A DNA stretch of 64,000 nt from Corticicoccus populi (GCF_042686195.1 NZ_JBHUOQ010000001.1:186001-250000); one strand, 5' to 3'; positions 1 to 9,376 are shown, numbered from the stretch's first letter. Made by a program: numbers and translations. The notes: generated by a model not told the origin, from the sequence alone.

Positions 1-1
1 T

Positions 2-1645
2 CTGTTATTAACGATGGTTATTGCTGCATGCAGTGATGATTCTAATGTGGAAGAAAATACGGGCAGCGGGACTGAAGAGACAGGTCAATCGGGGGATTTG
101 ACTGTCGGTATGATGAATGAGGTTGTAACACTCGATCTGCATTATTCGAATGATGCATCATCATCGCAGGTCAGAAGAAATATTTATGAGCGTTTGATTT
201 TCCAGGATGAGAATATGGAGCTTCAGCCGATGCTTGCATCTGAATGGGAGCAGACAGATGATAATACATGGACATTTACGCTTCGGGAAGATACGACATT
301 TCATGAAGGATCGGAGTTTACTGCTGAAGATGTAAAGGCAACGTTTGACCGCGTCCGTGATCCTGCTGTCGCATCTGCAGTGGAATTTTTATTTGAAATG
401 GTGGATGAAGTGGAAGTTGTGAGTGATTATGAAGTGACGATGACAACGGCGTATCCGTTTGCACCGCTTCCGTCACACCTTGCACACGGTACTGCAGGTA
501 TCATGAGTAAGGATATTATAGACAGAGACTATCAGCAGGCACTTGATGATGCTGGTGTGGATATGACTGCAGATGAGTATTATGAACTGCGTGAAGCAGG
601 CGGGGAAGAGTATGATGAGGTGGTTGATCAGATTGCAGAACATGTTGGACAGGTGCTGGGTAATGAAACAGACGGTACCAACCACCTAGAACTTGAATCC
701 AGAAGTGCCGGGGATAACGTGGTACTGACAAAATTTGAAGACTTCACAGGTGGAGACAGAAACTTTGATACTGTTACATTCCGTGTGATTCCGGAATCCG
801 GCGCACGTATGGCTGAACTTGAAAGCGGAGGAATTCAAATTGCGACAGATATCGATTCATCGAGTGCCGAACGTCTCGAAAACGGACAGGATACCGCACT
901 CCTTGAAAGAGAATCTGTGCGTATGTCCTACCTCGGCATGAACGTACAGCAGGAACCGTTCGATGATGTGAGAGTCCGTCAGGCGATTGCGTATGCGATT
1001 GACAGAGAAGAAATTATTTCAGGTGTATATGATGACATGGGTATTGTGGCAGACGGCCCGCTTGCTCCCGATGTATGGGGATATAACGAAGATCTGGAAG
1101 GGGTTCATTACGACCTTGACCGTGCACAGGAATTATTGAGTGAAACGGATGTTGCGGATGGATTTGATACGACAATCTGGGTAAACGATGACCAGCAGAT
1201 TATTGATACTGCAGTTTACATTCAGGAAGCACTTTCCGCTTTAAATATTAATGTATCAATCGAACAGTTCGAGTGGGGCAGTTATTTGGAAACACTCGCT
1301 GAAGGGAATCATGATATGTACATTTTAGGATGGACGACAGTAACCGGTGATGCTGACTATGGTTTATATGCATTGTTCCATTCAGACAGTCAGGGTGCAA
1401 CGGGCAACCGTTCATTCTATGACAATCCTGAAGTTGATGAACTCCTTGATGCAGGGCGCTCAGCAACAGATGAAGATGTCCGCTATCAAAACTATACAGA
1501 TGTACAGGAAATTTTGATTGAAGAGGTGCCTATGGCATATATCTTCCATCCGAATTTCGCAATCGGTGTGAATGAGGCCCAGGTGGATGGTGCAATCATT
1601 GATCCGACAGGTGCACTGGATATTAAAGATGTAGAGTTTAAGTAA
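2..1645 (+). CDS. Oligopeptide ABC transporter substrate-binding lipoprotein (SBP family 5), 5' end outside window
   Basis: The extracellular peptide-binding lipoprotein of an Opp/Dpp-type importer. The frame is open from the window edge, so the true start lies upstream. Hydrophobic residues run into Ala-Ala-Cys (Cys at codon 10 of the visible part), a lipobox for lipidation. An acidic/Ser-Gly linker follows, then the family 5 fold, with the N-terminal lobe motif for partially unfolded 'YERL' loops and the late 'VRQAIAYAIDRE' segment near residue 325. The usual GTGP(Y/F) motif before the 'AGDNVVL' strand is not recognisable; this stretch reads GTNHLELES. The gene is last in its unit and is followed by a strong hairpin terminator. 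Family is clear; the ligand cannot be told from sequence. Confidence 0.9.
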   Translation: MLLTMVIAACSDDSNVEENTGSGTEETGQSGDLTVGMMNEVVTLDLHYSNDASSSQVRRNIYERLIFQDENMELQPMLASEWEQTDDNTWTFTLREDTTFHEGSEFTAEDVKATFDRVRDPAVASAVEFLFEMVDEVEVVSDYEVTMTTAYPFAPLPSHLAHGTAGIMSKDIIDRDYQQALDDAGVDMTADEYYELREAGGEEYDEVVDQIAEHVGQVLGNETDGTNHLELESRSAGDNVVLTKFEDFTGGDRNFDTVTFRVIPESGARMAELESGGIQIATDIDSSSAERLENGQDTALLERESVRMSYLGMNVQQEPFDDVRVRQAIAYAIDREEIISGVYDDMGIVADGPLAPDVWGYNEDLEGVHYDLDRAQELLSETDVADGFDTTIWVNDDQQIIDTAVYIQEALSALNINVSIEQFEWGSYLETLAEGNHDMYILGWTTVTGDADYGLYALFHSDSQGATGNRSFYDNPEVDELLDAGRSATDEDVRYQNYTDVQEILIEEVPMAYIFHPNFAIGVNEAQVDGAIIDPTGALDIKDVEFK

Positions 1646-1656
1646 CAAGGAAACGG

Positions 1657-1692
1657 AACAGACATTACAGAATTCTGTAGTGTCTGTTTTTT
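1657..1692 (+). terminator. Rho-independent terminator after the peptide-binding lipoprotein
   Basis: A 16-bp inverted repeat (AACAGACA...TGTCTGTT, one G-T wobble) is followed by seven T residues. It begins 11 nt after the stop codon. Confidence 0.9.
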
Positions 1693-1824
1693 TGTGAATA
1701 AAATACCTAATAGGCCGTCGGTATGAAATCCTAAAAAATGGATGAAAATCAATTGAAAAGTATTTCAAAATCCGAAATATATGGTAGAATTTGTTGTGAT
1801 ACTAAGGTTTGGAGGGGGAAGGCT

Positions 1825-3606
1825 ATGAAGGTTTATAAAGATTTGTGGTGGTTCTTTAAAAAAGAGAAAACCGGCTATTTATTCGGAATTTTAATGCTTG
1901 TGCTGGTTGCTTTAATGGAACTGATACCGCCGCAGGTCATCGGGCGTGTCATCGACAGTATTTCTGCAGACACATTAACACCCCGGAATTTAACAGTATT
2001 TTTAGCAGTACTGGTCGTTGCGGCCATATTAACATACATATTCAGATACTTCTGGCGGGTATTAATATTCGGTGCCAGCAACAGGCTCGGTAAAATCATG
2101 CGTGAACGTCTGTTTCGTAAATATGCAAAGATGAGTCCTTCGTTTTATCAGGAGATGCGGACCGGGGATTTGATGGCCCATGCAACAAATGATATCCGGG
2201 CGGTGCAGATGACAGCAGGGGCGGGTATTTTAGCGATTGCCGATTCTTTAATTACAGGCGGTGCTGTCCTGATTACGATGGCTGTGACCATCAGTCCGAA
2301 ACTAACATTAATCGCCATGATTCCACTCCCGTTAATGGCAGTTCTCACCAGCTATTACGGAAAGCTTTTGAACAGAGGCTTTAAAAAAGCACAGGCGGCA
2401 TTCAGTGCTTTAAACGATAAAACACAGGAAAGTATTGCGGGTATTAAAGTTACGAAAACATTCGGATATGAAAAGAGTGACCAGGACGATTTTAAAACAC
2501 TCAGTGATGATGTGGTTCAGAAAAACTTGAAAGTATCCAAAATCGATGCACTCTTTGATCCGACGATTATGCTCGTCATCGGGGCGAGTTATTTTCTATC
2601 CGTATTTTTCGGTGCCCGGATGGTCTATGCGGATGAAATTACTATCGGGCAGCTGGTTACATTTACGACCTATCTCGGCATGATGGTATGGCCGCTTCTC
2701 GCACTCGGATGGTTTTTCAATCTCGTTCAGCGGGGCTCTGCTTCATATGAAAGAATTAATAAAATCATGAATACGAAAAACGATATTAAGCAGGATAATT
2801 ATATTCAGGCACTGCCAAAAGGCGAGATTGAATTTAATATCGACCGTTTCAATTTTCCAAAAGATGAGTCCGATGGCATCCGTGATGTTAATTTTAAAAT
2901 CTCCGAAGGTGCGACTGTCGGTATTGTCGGCAGGACAGGCTCCGGTAAAAGTGCGCTCATCAGACTTTTGCTGCGTGAGTTTGATACGGAACATGCGGAT
3001 GATATTTTATACGGCGGCATTCCGATCAGGGATTATAATATTAAAACACTCCGGGACAGGTTCGGCTATGTGCCGCAGGAGCATTTCCTGTTCTCAACAA
3101 CGATACGGAAAAATATTGCCTTCAGTAATCCTGAACTCGATGACTCTGTTATTTTTGAGGCGAGTACATTGAGTGATATCCATAAAGATATTTTGAATTT
3201 CCATGACGGTTACGACACGGTTGTCGGTGAGCGCGGCGTCTCTTTATCAGGCGGTCAGAAACAGCGGATTTCGATTGCCCGTGCCTTAATTATGGAGCCG
3301 GAAGTTTTAATTCTGGATGATTCATTATCTGCGGTTGATGCAGAAACAGAAGAAAAAATCCTTAATAATATGCAGAAAGCACGTAAAGGAAGAACGAATA
3401 TTATCACTGCTCACAGAATGAGCGCTGTGAAAAATGCAGATTTAATCATTGTGATGGACAATGGTACAGTCATTGAAAGAGGGACACATGATGAATTGAT
3501 GCAGGTGAAGGGCTGGTACTATGACACGTATAATGCTCAGGCACTGCGTGATTCTCTGACACATGAACTGGATGATATGGTGGAAGGGGATGATCGTGAT
3601 GAATGA
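1825..3606 (+). CDS. Heterodimeric ABC exporter, subunit with non-catalytic Walker B (BmrC/YheI-like)
   Basis: One half of a type IV ABC multidrug-type exporter: six TM helices (about residues 15-300) fused to an ATPase. Walker A GRTGSGKS is near residue 368, the canonical signature LSGGQ near 473, and Walker B ends LILDD, with Asp in place of the catalytic Glu. This is the hallmark of the BmrC/YheI side of heterodimers such as BmrCD and LmrCD. The start was set at the ATG 4 nt after a GGAGGGGGAAGG Shine-Dalgarno; an upstream in-frame ATG at 1738 has none. It overlaps the next gene by 8 nt, so the two should be made stoichiometrically. Substrate unknown; drugs or peptides are inferred from the family. 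Confidence 0.93.
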   Translation: MKVYKDLWWFFKKEKTGYLFGILMLVLVALMELIPPQVIGRVIDSISADTLTPRNLTVFLAVLVVAAILTYIFRYFWRVLIFGASNRLGKIMRERLFRKYAKMSPSFYQEMRTGDLMAHATNDIRAVQMTAGAGILAIADSLITGGAVLITMAVTISPKLTLIAMIPLPLMAVLTSYYGKLLNRGFKKAQAAFSALNDKTQESIAGIKVTKTFGYEKSDQDDFKTLSDDVVQKNLKVSKIDALFDPTIMLVIGASYFLSVFFGARMVYADEITIGQLVTFTTYLGMMVWPLLALGWFFNLVQRGSASYERINKIMNTKNDIKQDNYIQALPKGEIEFNIDRFNFPKDESDGIRDVNFKISEGATVGIVGRTGSGKSALIRLLLREFDTEHADDILYGGIPIRDYNIKTLRDRFGYVPQEHFLFSTTIRKNIAFSNPELDDSVIFEASTLSDIHKDILNFHDGYDTVVGERGVSLSGGQKQRISIARALIMEPEVLILDDSLSAVDAETEEKILNNMQKARKGRTNIITAHRMSAVKNADLIIVMDNGTVIERGTHDELMQVKGWYYDTYNAQALRDSLTHELDDMVEGDDRDE

Positions 3607-5362
3607 TACAGTAAAATTAAGTGCCCGTGACCAGTGGGAAGTGCTCGTCCGGCTGATTAAGTATACATTTCCTTTTAAAGGCATTATCACACTCGCATTT
3701 ATCATGCTTTTAATCTCGACTTTTGCTGGAATCGCAACACCTTACATTGTCATGGTGTTTATTGATGACTATTTAACGCCTGGTGTATTCCCGGAACAGG
3801 ATATGATGTGGCTGATTATTATCTTTTTTACAGTACAGATTGTCGGTGCGCTCACGACGTATTTCAATATTTACCTGTTTCAGTATCTGGCATTCAGGGT
3901 GATTCAGCAGCTGCGGATTGACGCTTTCAATAAAATCGGGACACTCGGCATGAAATATTTCGATAAAGTGCCCGGCGGCAGTATTGTGTCTCGGTTAACG
4001 AATGATACCGAGGCGATTGTTGAAATGTTTATCGGTGTTTTTGCGTCATTTTTGATGGCGGTATTCATGATGACATCGAGTTACATTATGATGTTCATTC
4101 TGGATGTCCGGCTTGCTGTTATCGCACTGTTGTTTATGCCGGTGATTATTATTATGCTGATGGTTTACAGGAAATATTCAGCAATGTTCTTCTCGAAAGC
4201 CCGCCAGTTATTGTCGGATTTAAATGCGAAACTTGCTGAATCTATTGAAGGCATGAAAATCATTCAGGTATTTAATCAGGAGGAACGTCTTGAACGTGAG
4301 TTCAAGGAAATCAATGACGACCATTATAATTATAATATGCGGACAGTGAAAATTGACGGTCTTCTGCTTGGTCCAGCCATCAGCATGATTTCAATTATTG
4401 CGGTGGCGGTGATTCTCGGTTATTTCGGTCTTTTAAGTTTTGAAGCGGGTGTGACGGCAGGGGTGATTTTTGCCTTCATCCAATACATCGAGCGCTTTTT
4501 TGAGCCGATTAATCAAGTCAGTCAAAATTTGAATGTGTTCCAGCAGGCACTTGTTTCTGCGAGCCGTGTGTTTACACTGCTTGATGATGATACGCTTGAA
4601 CCGCGTCAAAATGAGAATGAAAACAGCATCATGACGGATGGAAAGATCGAGTTTAAAGACGTGACGTTCAGTTATGACGGGAATGTTGATGTGCTGAAAA
4701 ATATTTCATTTACGGCGAATCCTGGTGAAACAGTAGCACTTGTCGGCCATACGGGGTCCGGAAAAAGTTCGATTATCAATTTATTTATGCGGTTTTATGA
4801 GTTTGAAAGAGGAGACATACTGATTGACGGACACTCAATTAAAGAGATTCCGAAAACAGAATTGAAACATAACGTCGGTCTCGTGCTTCAGGATCCGTTC
4901 ATCTTTTACGGCACGGTAAAATCCAATATAAAACTGTATCATCCGTCGATGACGTTTGAAGCGGTGAGGGCAGCGGCTGAATTTGTCCGTGCGGATAAGT
5001 TTATTAACAAACTGCCCGGGACTTATGAACATAAAGTGATCGAAAAGGGGAGTGCTTTTTCGAGCGGTGAACGGCAGCTTCTGGCGTTTGCCCGGACGAT
5101 GGCCATTCAGCCGAAGATTTTAATTCTCGATGAAGCGACGGCGAACATTGATTCCGAGACAGAGGAGGAAATCCAGAAATCTCTTGAAGTGATGCGCCGT
5201 GGCCGGACAACACTTGCGATTGCCCACAGGCTCTCTACGATACAGGATGCAGATTTAATTCTTGTATTAAACAGGGGTGAAATTGCCGAAAGAGGGACGC
5301 ATGATGAACTGATTCAAAAGGACGGTATTTATCATAAGATGTACACGCTTCAAAACGGCTGA
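3599..5362 (+). CDS. Heterodimeric ABC exporter, catalytic Walker B subunit (BmrD/YheH-like)
   Basis: Partner of the preceding gene (587 aa): TM domain at about residues 20-320, then an ATPase with Walker A GHTGSGKSS near residue 382, a degenerate signature FSSGERQ near 486 and Walker B LILDEA with the catalytic Glu. Degenerate signature here and missing Glu in the partner together give one active and one crippled ATP site, as known for BmrCD. The start ATG overlaps the upstream TGA (ATGAATGA) and follows GGAAGGGG by 8 nt; an earlier in-frame ATG at 3563 lies inside the upstream gene and has no ribosome binding site. Confidence 0.93.
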   Translation: MNDTVKLSARDQWEVLVRLIKYTFPFKGIITLAFIMLLISTFAGIATPYIVMVFIDDYLTPGVFPEQDMMWLIIIFFTVQIVGALTTYFNIYLFQYLAFRVIQQLRIDAFNKIGTLGMKYFDKVPGGSIVSRLTNDTEAIVEMFIGVFASFLMAVFMMTSSYIMMFILDVRLAVIALLFMPVIIIMLMVYRKYSAMFFSKARQLLSDLNAKLAESIEGMKIIQVFNQEERLEREFKEINDDHYNYNMRTVKIDGLLLGPAISMISIIAVAVILGYFGLLSFEAGVTAGVIFAFIQYIERFFEPINQVSQNLNVFQQALVSASRVFTLLDDDTLEPRQNENENSIMTDGKIEFKDVTFSYDGNVDVLKNISFTANPGETVALVGHTGSGKSSIINLFMRFYEFERGDILIDGHSIKEIPKTELKHNVGLVLQDPFIFYGTVKSNIKLYHPSMTFEAVRAAAEFVRADKFINKLPGTYEHKVIEKGSAFSSGERQLLAFARTMAIQPKILILDEATANIDSETEEEIQKSLEVMRRGRTTLAIAHRLSTIQDADLILVLNRGEIAERGTHDELIQKDGIYHKMYTLQNG

Positions 5363-5398
5363 TACTAAATGTCATAAAATATTCTCATAAGAGTGTAT

Positions 5399-5444
5399 AA
5401 CCCCCGGTCATGTTCTGATAAAATGAGTGTGATTGGGGGTTTTA
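5399..5444 (+). promoter_or_regulatory. Hairpin that buries the ccdA ribosome binding site
   Basis: AACCCCCGGTCA (5399-5410) can pair with TGATTGGGGGTT (5430-5441), a 12-bp stem with two G-U pairs around a 19-nt loop. The GGGGG of the 3' arm is the only Shine-Dalgarno for the ATG at 5447, and it is followed by four T. It may act as a terminator for the ABC pair, as a translational block on ccdA, or both. This is inferred from sequence alone. Confidence 0.5.
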
Positions 5445-5446
5445 CC

Positions 5447-6151
5447 ATGGGTAGTGAAGTGACTTTCTTACTCGCATTTGGTGCCGGGGTGCTGAGCTTC
5501 ATCTCACCATGTGTGCTGCCTGTATTCCCGGCTTTTGTTTCGTATATTACGGGTATGAGCTATAACGAAGTTGAGAATCAGAAGTTTAACATGAGAGCCA
5601 TACTGCATACATTATTTTTCTTAATCGGATTCAGTATTATATATATTGCGCTCGGATTCGGGACATCATTTTTCGGCGGATTCTTTATAGAACACGGTGA
5701 TTTAATCAGACAGCTCGGTGCGATTATGATTGTTGTATTCGGACTGGTGATTACAGGTATTTTAAGATTTGATTTTTTAATGAAAGACCGGAAGATTCAT
5801 TTTAAAAACAGACCGTCAGGTTTTCTCGGGTCTATTTTAATCGGTATGGCATTTGCTGCCGGCTGGACACCATGCAACGGACCGATTATCGGTGCGATTT
5901 TTGCGATGAGTGCGACAGAACCGAGTAATGCATTAATGTTGATGGTGATATACTGTCTTGGTTTCGCAGTACCGTTCTTTGTACTCAGTTTCTTCGTATC
6001 AAAGACACGCTGGATGCTGAAGTATTCAAATACGATTATGAAAGTCGGCGGTGTCATTATGATTTTGATGGGAATTTTACTGTATTTTGACGGACTGACA
6101 AAAATAATAATCTGGTTACAGCCGTTATTCGGCGACTTTCAGGGGTTTTAA
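5447..6151 (+). CDS. ccdA: Cytochrome c biogenesis protein CcdA (DsbD-like membrane thiol transporter)
   Basis: A six-TM polytopic membrane protein of 234 aa that carries electrons across the membrane to reduce apocytochrome c cysteines, as in Bacillus CcdA. The two redox cysteines are visible: Cys in SPCVLP in TM1 and Cys in GWTPCNGP in TM4. The start ATG at 5447 follows a GGGGG motif; an ATG at 5423 is possible but poorly spaced. It is followed 1 nt later by ccdC. No thioredoxin-like ResA/CcdB is in the window. Confidence 0.93.
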   Translation: MGSEVTFLLAFGAGVLSFISPCVLPVFPAFVSYITGMSYNEVENQKFNMRAILHTLFFLIGFSIIYIALGFGTSFFGGFFIEHGDLIRQLGAIMIVVFGLVITGILRFDFLMKDRKIHFKNRPSGFLGSILIGMAFAAGWTPCNGPIIGAIFAMSATEPSNALMLMVIYCLGFAVPFFVLSFFVSKTRWMLKYSNTIMKVGGVIMILMGILLYFDGLTKIIIWLQPLFGDFQGF

Positions 6152-6152
6152 T

Positions 6153-6647
6153 ATGGAAAATATCAATATTGAAGCAGTTTTATTTTCAATCGCATCCGTG
6201 ATGGCTGTGTTGATGGGGATTGCCGTCATTTTTATCAGAAAGCGGGCATCGAAAGAGCCGCTCACTATGAAAAAAGTCGTCATACCGCCTATAGCGATGT
6301 CGACTGGTGCATTGATGTATGTATTTCCGTATTTCAGGCTGACGTCATTTGAGATATTTGAAGCGGTGGCTGTTGGACTGGTGTTTTCAAGTGTTTTAAT
6401 ATTAACGACAAAATATGAAAAGCGGGACAATGAATTGTATGTGAAACAGTCGAAGTGGTTCCCTGTAATACTCGTGGCGCTGCTTGTCATCCGGCTCGTT
6501 TATAAATCGATTCTTTCCATCAGCATTTCACCCGGCGAAATCGGCGGTATGTTCTTCCTCCTCGCATTTGTCATGATTGCGATGTGGCGGGCATCAATGT
6601 TTTATCATTTAAATGTATTTAAAAAACAGCAGGCGAACGAGTCTTAA
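6153..6647 (+). CDS. ccdC: CcdC family membrane protein
   Basis: A 164-aa integral membrane protein with about five hydrophobic helices, matching the CcdC/YneJ family that lies beside ccdA in Bacillus. The role in cytochrome c maturation comes from genomic association; in Bacillus the gene is dispensable. It starts 1 nt after the ccdA stop. Its stop codon lies inside a bidirectional terminator shared with the convergent DUF2621 gene. Confidence 0.85.
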   Translation: MENINIEAVLFSIASVMAVLMGIAVIFIRKRASKEPLTMKKVVIPPIAMSTGALMYVFPYFRLTSFEIFEAVAVGLVFSSVLILTTKYEKRDNELYVKQSKWFPVILVALLVIRLVYKSILSISISPGEIGGMFFLLAFVMIAMWRASMFYHLNVFKKQQANES

Positions 6648-6669
6648 ACTACTCGGTTCGTCTGCTGTT
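6625..6669. terminator. Bidirectional terminator overlapping both stop codons
   Basis: A long inverted repeat AACAGCAGGCGAACGAGT / ACTCGGTTCGTCTGCTGTT (one bulge, one mismatch) has an A-run on its left and T-rich sequence on its right. The ccdC stop and the stop of the opposing gene both sit in its loop region. Confidence 0.88.
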
Positions 6670-7161
6670 TATTTTTTCTGTCTGTTCGAATATGGAGAAT
6701 TTCTGCTTTTCATCATCTGCATACTGGAACAGGTCCTCATATGCTGTATAGTCAATATTCAATTCTTTCAATTTCTTCTTCATAAACTTATGATCACGCT
6801 TTGGTGTTGCAATAATGTAGCCCTTCATAATCTGATCAAGCTCTATTGTTTTGACGCGTTCATCCAGTGCGATTTTTGAAATCCTTCCGGCAATACGTTC
6901 TTTTGCCACATCCCTGAATATTTCCGGGACCGGGCTGACCAGTTCATTAAGCAGTGCTTTCGCATCATCATTCCAGAGCGGCAGTGCTTTTTCTATGTAG
7001 TGGTCCTGCCAGTCAAGTTCACTGTAGCCGTCTTCTTTAGGCATCCGTTTTAAGAACTTTCGAAACATAAAATAACCGCCGATAATCATTAATCCGAGCA
7101 TGATAAATGTCCACAGGGCAATACCCCACATAAAAATACCATTCGACATCGTCTCTTCCAT
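6649..7161 (-). CDS. DUF2621 family membrane-anchored protein (YneK-like)
   Basis: A 170-aa protein with one N-terminal TM helix (about residues 9-32, ending in basic KFLKRMPK) and a soluble helical C-terminal part. Size, layout and position next to ccdA/ccdC match Bacillus YneK (DUF2621), whose function is unknown. The chosen ATG follows GAGGTGAGGG; an internal ATG four codons on is possible. It is convergent with ccdC. A proto-haem or stress role cannot be claimed from sequence. Confidence 0.78.
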   Translation of the reverse strand: MEETMSNGIFMWGIALWTFIMLGLMIIGGYFMFRKFLKRMPKEDGYSELDWQDHYIEKALPLWNDDAKALLNELVSPVPEIFRDVAKERIAGRISKIALDERVKTIELDQIMKGYIIATPKRDHKFMKKKLKELNIDYTAYEDLFQYADDEKQKFSIFEQTEKINSRRTE

Positions 7162-7278
7162 ACCCTCACCTCACTGTCATTATAGGCATTTATTATGCGC
7201 TTGTCCATCAGAGAAATTGTGACAATAAATACTGCAGGCACCTGCTGTATATCAGTGTGTTCAATAAAATAAACATGT

Positions 7279-7284
7279 TATAAT
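7279..7284 (+). promoter_or_regulatory. Probable -10 element of butA
   Basis: A perfect TATAAT lies 30 nt ahead of the butA start. No good -35 sits 17 nt upstream. A TTGTGACAAT motif near 7217 resembles one half of a Rex (NADH-sensing) box, but the second half-site is absent. Confidence 0.5.
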
Positions 7285-7314
7285 GAATGCGATTACAAAA
7301 GGAGGGTGTTAATT

Positions 7315-8088
7315 ATGCCAAAGACAGCAGTAGTTACAGGATCCGCAGGCGGATTAGGAAAAGGAATTGCAGAAAGGCTCGCAATGGACGGCTTTAATGT
7401 TGTACTGCATGATATTAATGAAGAACTTCTTAAGGAAACCGAAGAAGCGTTTAAAAAGCAGGGGTATAATGTGGCTTCATATAAAAGTGATGTGTCATCT
7501 AAATCGGAACAAACGGAATTGACAGCATTCGCGGCTGAAACTTTCGGGCAGCTGGATGTATTTGTGAATAATGCAGGTATTGATGCGGTGACACCATTTT
7601 TGGAAGTTGGTGAGGATCAGCTTGAAAAATTGTTCAGGGTAAACGTATTCGGCACAGTATACGGTACTCAGGCAGCGGCAGAACAGTACAAGAAACAAGG
7701 CACTAAAGGTAAAGTGATTAATGCATGCAGTATCGCAGGGCACGAGTCTTATGAAATGCTTTCTGTCTATTCTGCAACAAAACATGCGGTGCGTTCATTT
7801 ACACAATCATCGGCAAAAGAGCTTGCCCAATTTGGGATTACTGTTAATGCATACTGTCCGGGTGTCGCAAAAACTGCAATGTGGGACCGTATTGATGAAG
7901 AGATGGTTAAGTACAATGATGATATGGAACTAGGAGATGCGTTTAAAGAATTTTCTTCTGCGATTAAGCTCGGCAGATATCAGGAGCCGAAGGATGTTGC
8001 GAATTTAGTGTCATTCCTTGCGTCGAGTGATTCAGACTATATCACAGGACAATCCATATTGACCGACGGCGGACTGGTATATAGATAA
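7315..8088 (+). CDS. butA: Diacetyl reductase / acetoin dehydrogenase, SDR family
   Basis: An NAD(H)-dependent short-chain dehydrogenase of 257 aa that interconverts diacetyl, acetoin and butanediol in overflow fermentation. The N-terminal Rossmann motif TGSAGGLGKG is at residues 9-18, with NNAG, the catalytic Ser in ACSIAG and YSATK as the Tyr/Lys pair. The C-terminal TGQSILTDGG is typical. Overall sequence is close to staphylococcal ButA. The start ATG at 7315 was chosen because a GTG at 7306 lies inside the GGAGGG Shine-Dalgarno. Single gene with its own terminator. Confidence 0.88.
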   Translation: MPKTAVVTGSAGGLGKGIAERLAMDGFNVVLHDINEELLKETEEAFKKQGYNVASYKSDVSSKSEQTELTAFAAETFGQLDVFVNNAGIDAVTPFLEVGEDQLEKLFRVNVFGTVYGTQAAAEQYKKQGTKGKVINACSIAGHESYEMLSVYSATKHAVRSFTQSSAKELAQFGITVNAYCPGVAKTAMWDRIDEEMVKYNDDMELGDAFKEFSSAIKLGRYQEPKDVANLVSFLASSDSDYITGQSILTDGGLVYR

Positions 8089-8104
8089 ATTACAGATGTT
8101 ATTG

Positions 8105-8132
8105 AGCTGCTTCATTCAGAAGCAGCTTTTTT
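8105..8132 (+). terminator. Terminator after butA
   Basis: Stem AGCTGCTT / AAGCAGCT with a 7-nt loop, followed by six T. Confidence 0.9.
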
Positions 8133-8221
8133 ATATTCATAATTTTCCTCTTTCTAAAAAAACTAATGCATTTAAATATGTATTAAAGTATAATTGGAAA
8201 GTTAGGGAGGTATAATATAGT

Positions 8222-9376
8222 ATGAATAAAAAACTAATTGCGACGTTTACCGTCGGTGTATTTTTACTTGGAATGATGGAATTAATCATTTCAGGAATTT
8301 TGGAATTAATGAGTGATGATTTAAATATGTCACATGCAGTGACCGGTCAGCTGATTACGGTATATGCCGTAGCGTTTGCTGTTTTCGGACCGATTCTGGT
8401 CAAATTGTCTGAGAGGTATCAATCAAAGCCGATTATTATTGTCTCTCTTATTGTCTTTATCATTGGTAATGTTATTTTCGGCTTATCTTCAACATTTTTA
8501 ATGCTTGCTCTCGGCCGTGTTGTGACAGCAATGGCTGCCGCGGTATTTATTGTGAAAGTCATGGATATGACGGTGATATTATCGGCGCCTGCTGTAAGAG
8601 GTAAGATGATTGCGCTCGTATACATGGGATTCAGTGCTGCGAATGTTTTTGGTATTCCGCTCGGAACACTGGTGGGTACTGCATTTGGTTGGAGAAATAT
8701 TTTTATTATCGTGATTATACTCGCTGTCATCGTTGGTATCGGGGTGCTTACTTTTGTGCCGAACCGCTCATCTGAAAGTGTCGGGGAAATTGCGAAATCC
8801 CGTATTAAAAGCAAAAGAAATGTCTTTTTATATATCGGGGTGACGATGGCTGTATTGATTGGGAACTATATTGTGATTGGATATATTTCACCGCTCATGA
8901 CGTCAAACGGCTATGTGCTTGAAAATGTATCCATCGCTTTATTTATTGCCGGTGCCGGCGGGATGCTCGGTACCTTTATCGGGGGTAACCTCGTAGATAA
9001 GTTCGGTTCTAAACGGACGATTTTTGTGATGCTGATCTTGTTCAGCATATCGATGTTCTTCATGCCGTTCTTATACGGCAGCCCGGTGTTGTTTTATGGT
9101 AACTTATTTATATGGAGTGTATTCCAGTGGAGTACATCGCCTGCTGTTCAGTCCGGCCTTGTTGAGAATGTGGAAGGGTCTGTTGCAGAGGTGTTCAGCT
9201 GGAACATGTCAGGCTTGAATCTCGGTATTGGTATCGGTGCTGTGATCGGAGGGATTTTCATCAGTAACTTCGACATTTCCTATGCGCCGTGGGTGAGTCT
9301 CGTGATTGTTTTAATGGGCCTCATTTTTGTGTCACTGGTTAAAAATCCGGAACAGGCAGACAGCCGGGCGGAATAG
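8222..9376 (+). CDS. MFS transporter, DHA1-type efflux permease
   Basis: A 12-TM major facilitator of 384 aa. The helices alternate with short loops; a basic cytoplasmic loop near residues 185-200 (KSRIKSKRN) divides the two halves, and 'GGNLVDKFGSKR' in the second half is the repeated MFS motif A. It resembles the AraJ/YbcL group of proton-coupled sugar or drug efflux carriers. RBS GGGAGG is 9 nt ahead of the ATG. Stands alone. Substrate unknown. Confidence 0.85.
   Translation: MNKKLIATFTVGVFLLGMMELIISGILELMSDDLNMSHAVTGQLITVYAVAFAVFGPILVKLSERYQSKPIIIVSLIVFIIGNVIFGLSSTFLMLALGRVVTAMAAAVFIVKVMDMTVILSAPAVRGKMIALVYMGFSAANVFGIPLGTLVGTAFGWRNIFIIVIILAVIVGIGVLTFVPNRSSESVGEIAKSRIKSKRNVFLYIGVTMAVLIGNYIVIGYISPLMTSNGYVLENVSIALFIAGAGGMLGTFIGGNLVDKFGSKRTIFVMLILFSISMFFMPFLYGSPVLFYGNLFIWSVFQWSTSPAVQSGLVENVEGSVAEVFSWNMSGLNLGIGIGAVIGGIFISNFDISYAPWVSLVIVLMGLIFVSLVKNPEQADSRAE

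Noticed and set aside
1738..1824. Upstream ATG of the first ABC subunit
   Set aside because: No ribosome binding site and non-homologous-looking residues; the ATG at 1825 has a strong one.
7217..7245. Rex operator ahead of butA
   Set aside because: Only one half-site (TTGTGACAA) is found; the other half is missing.
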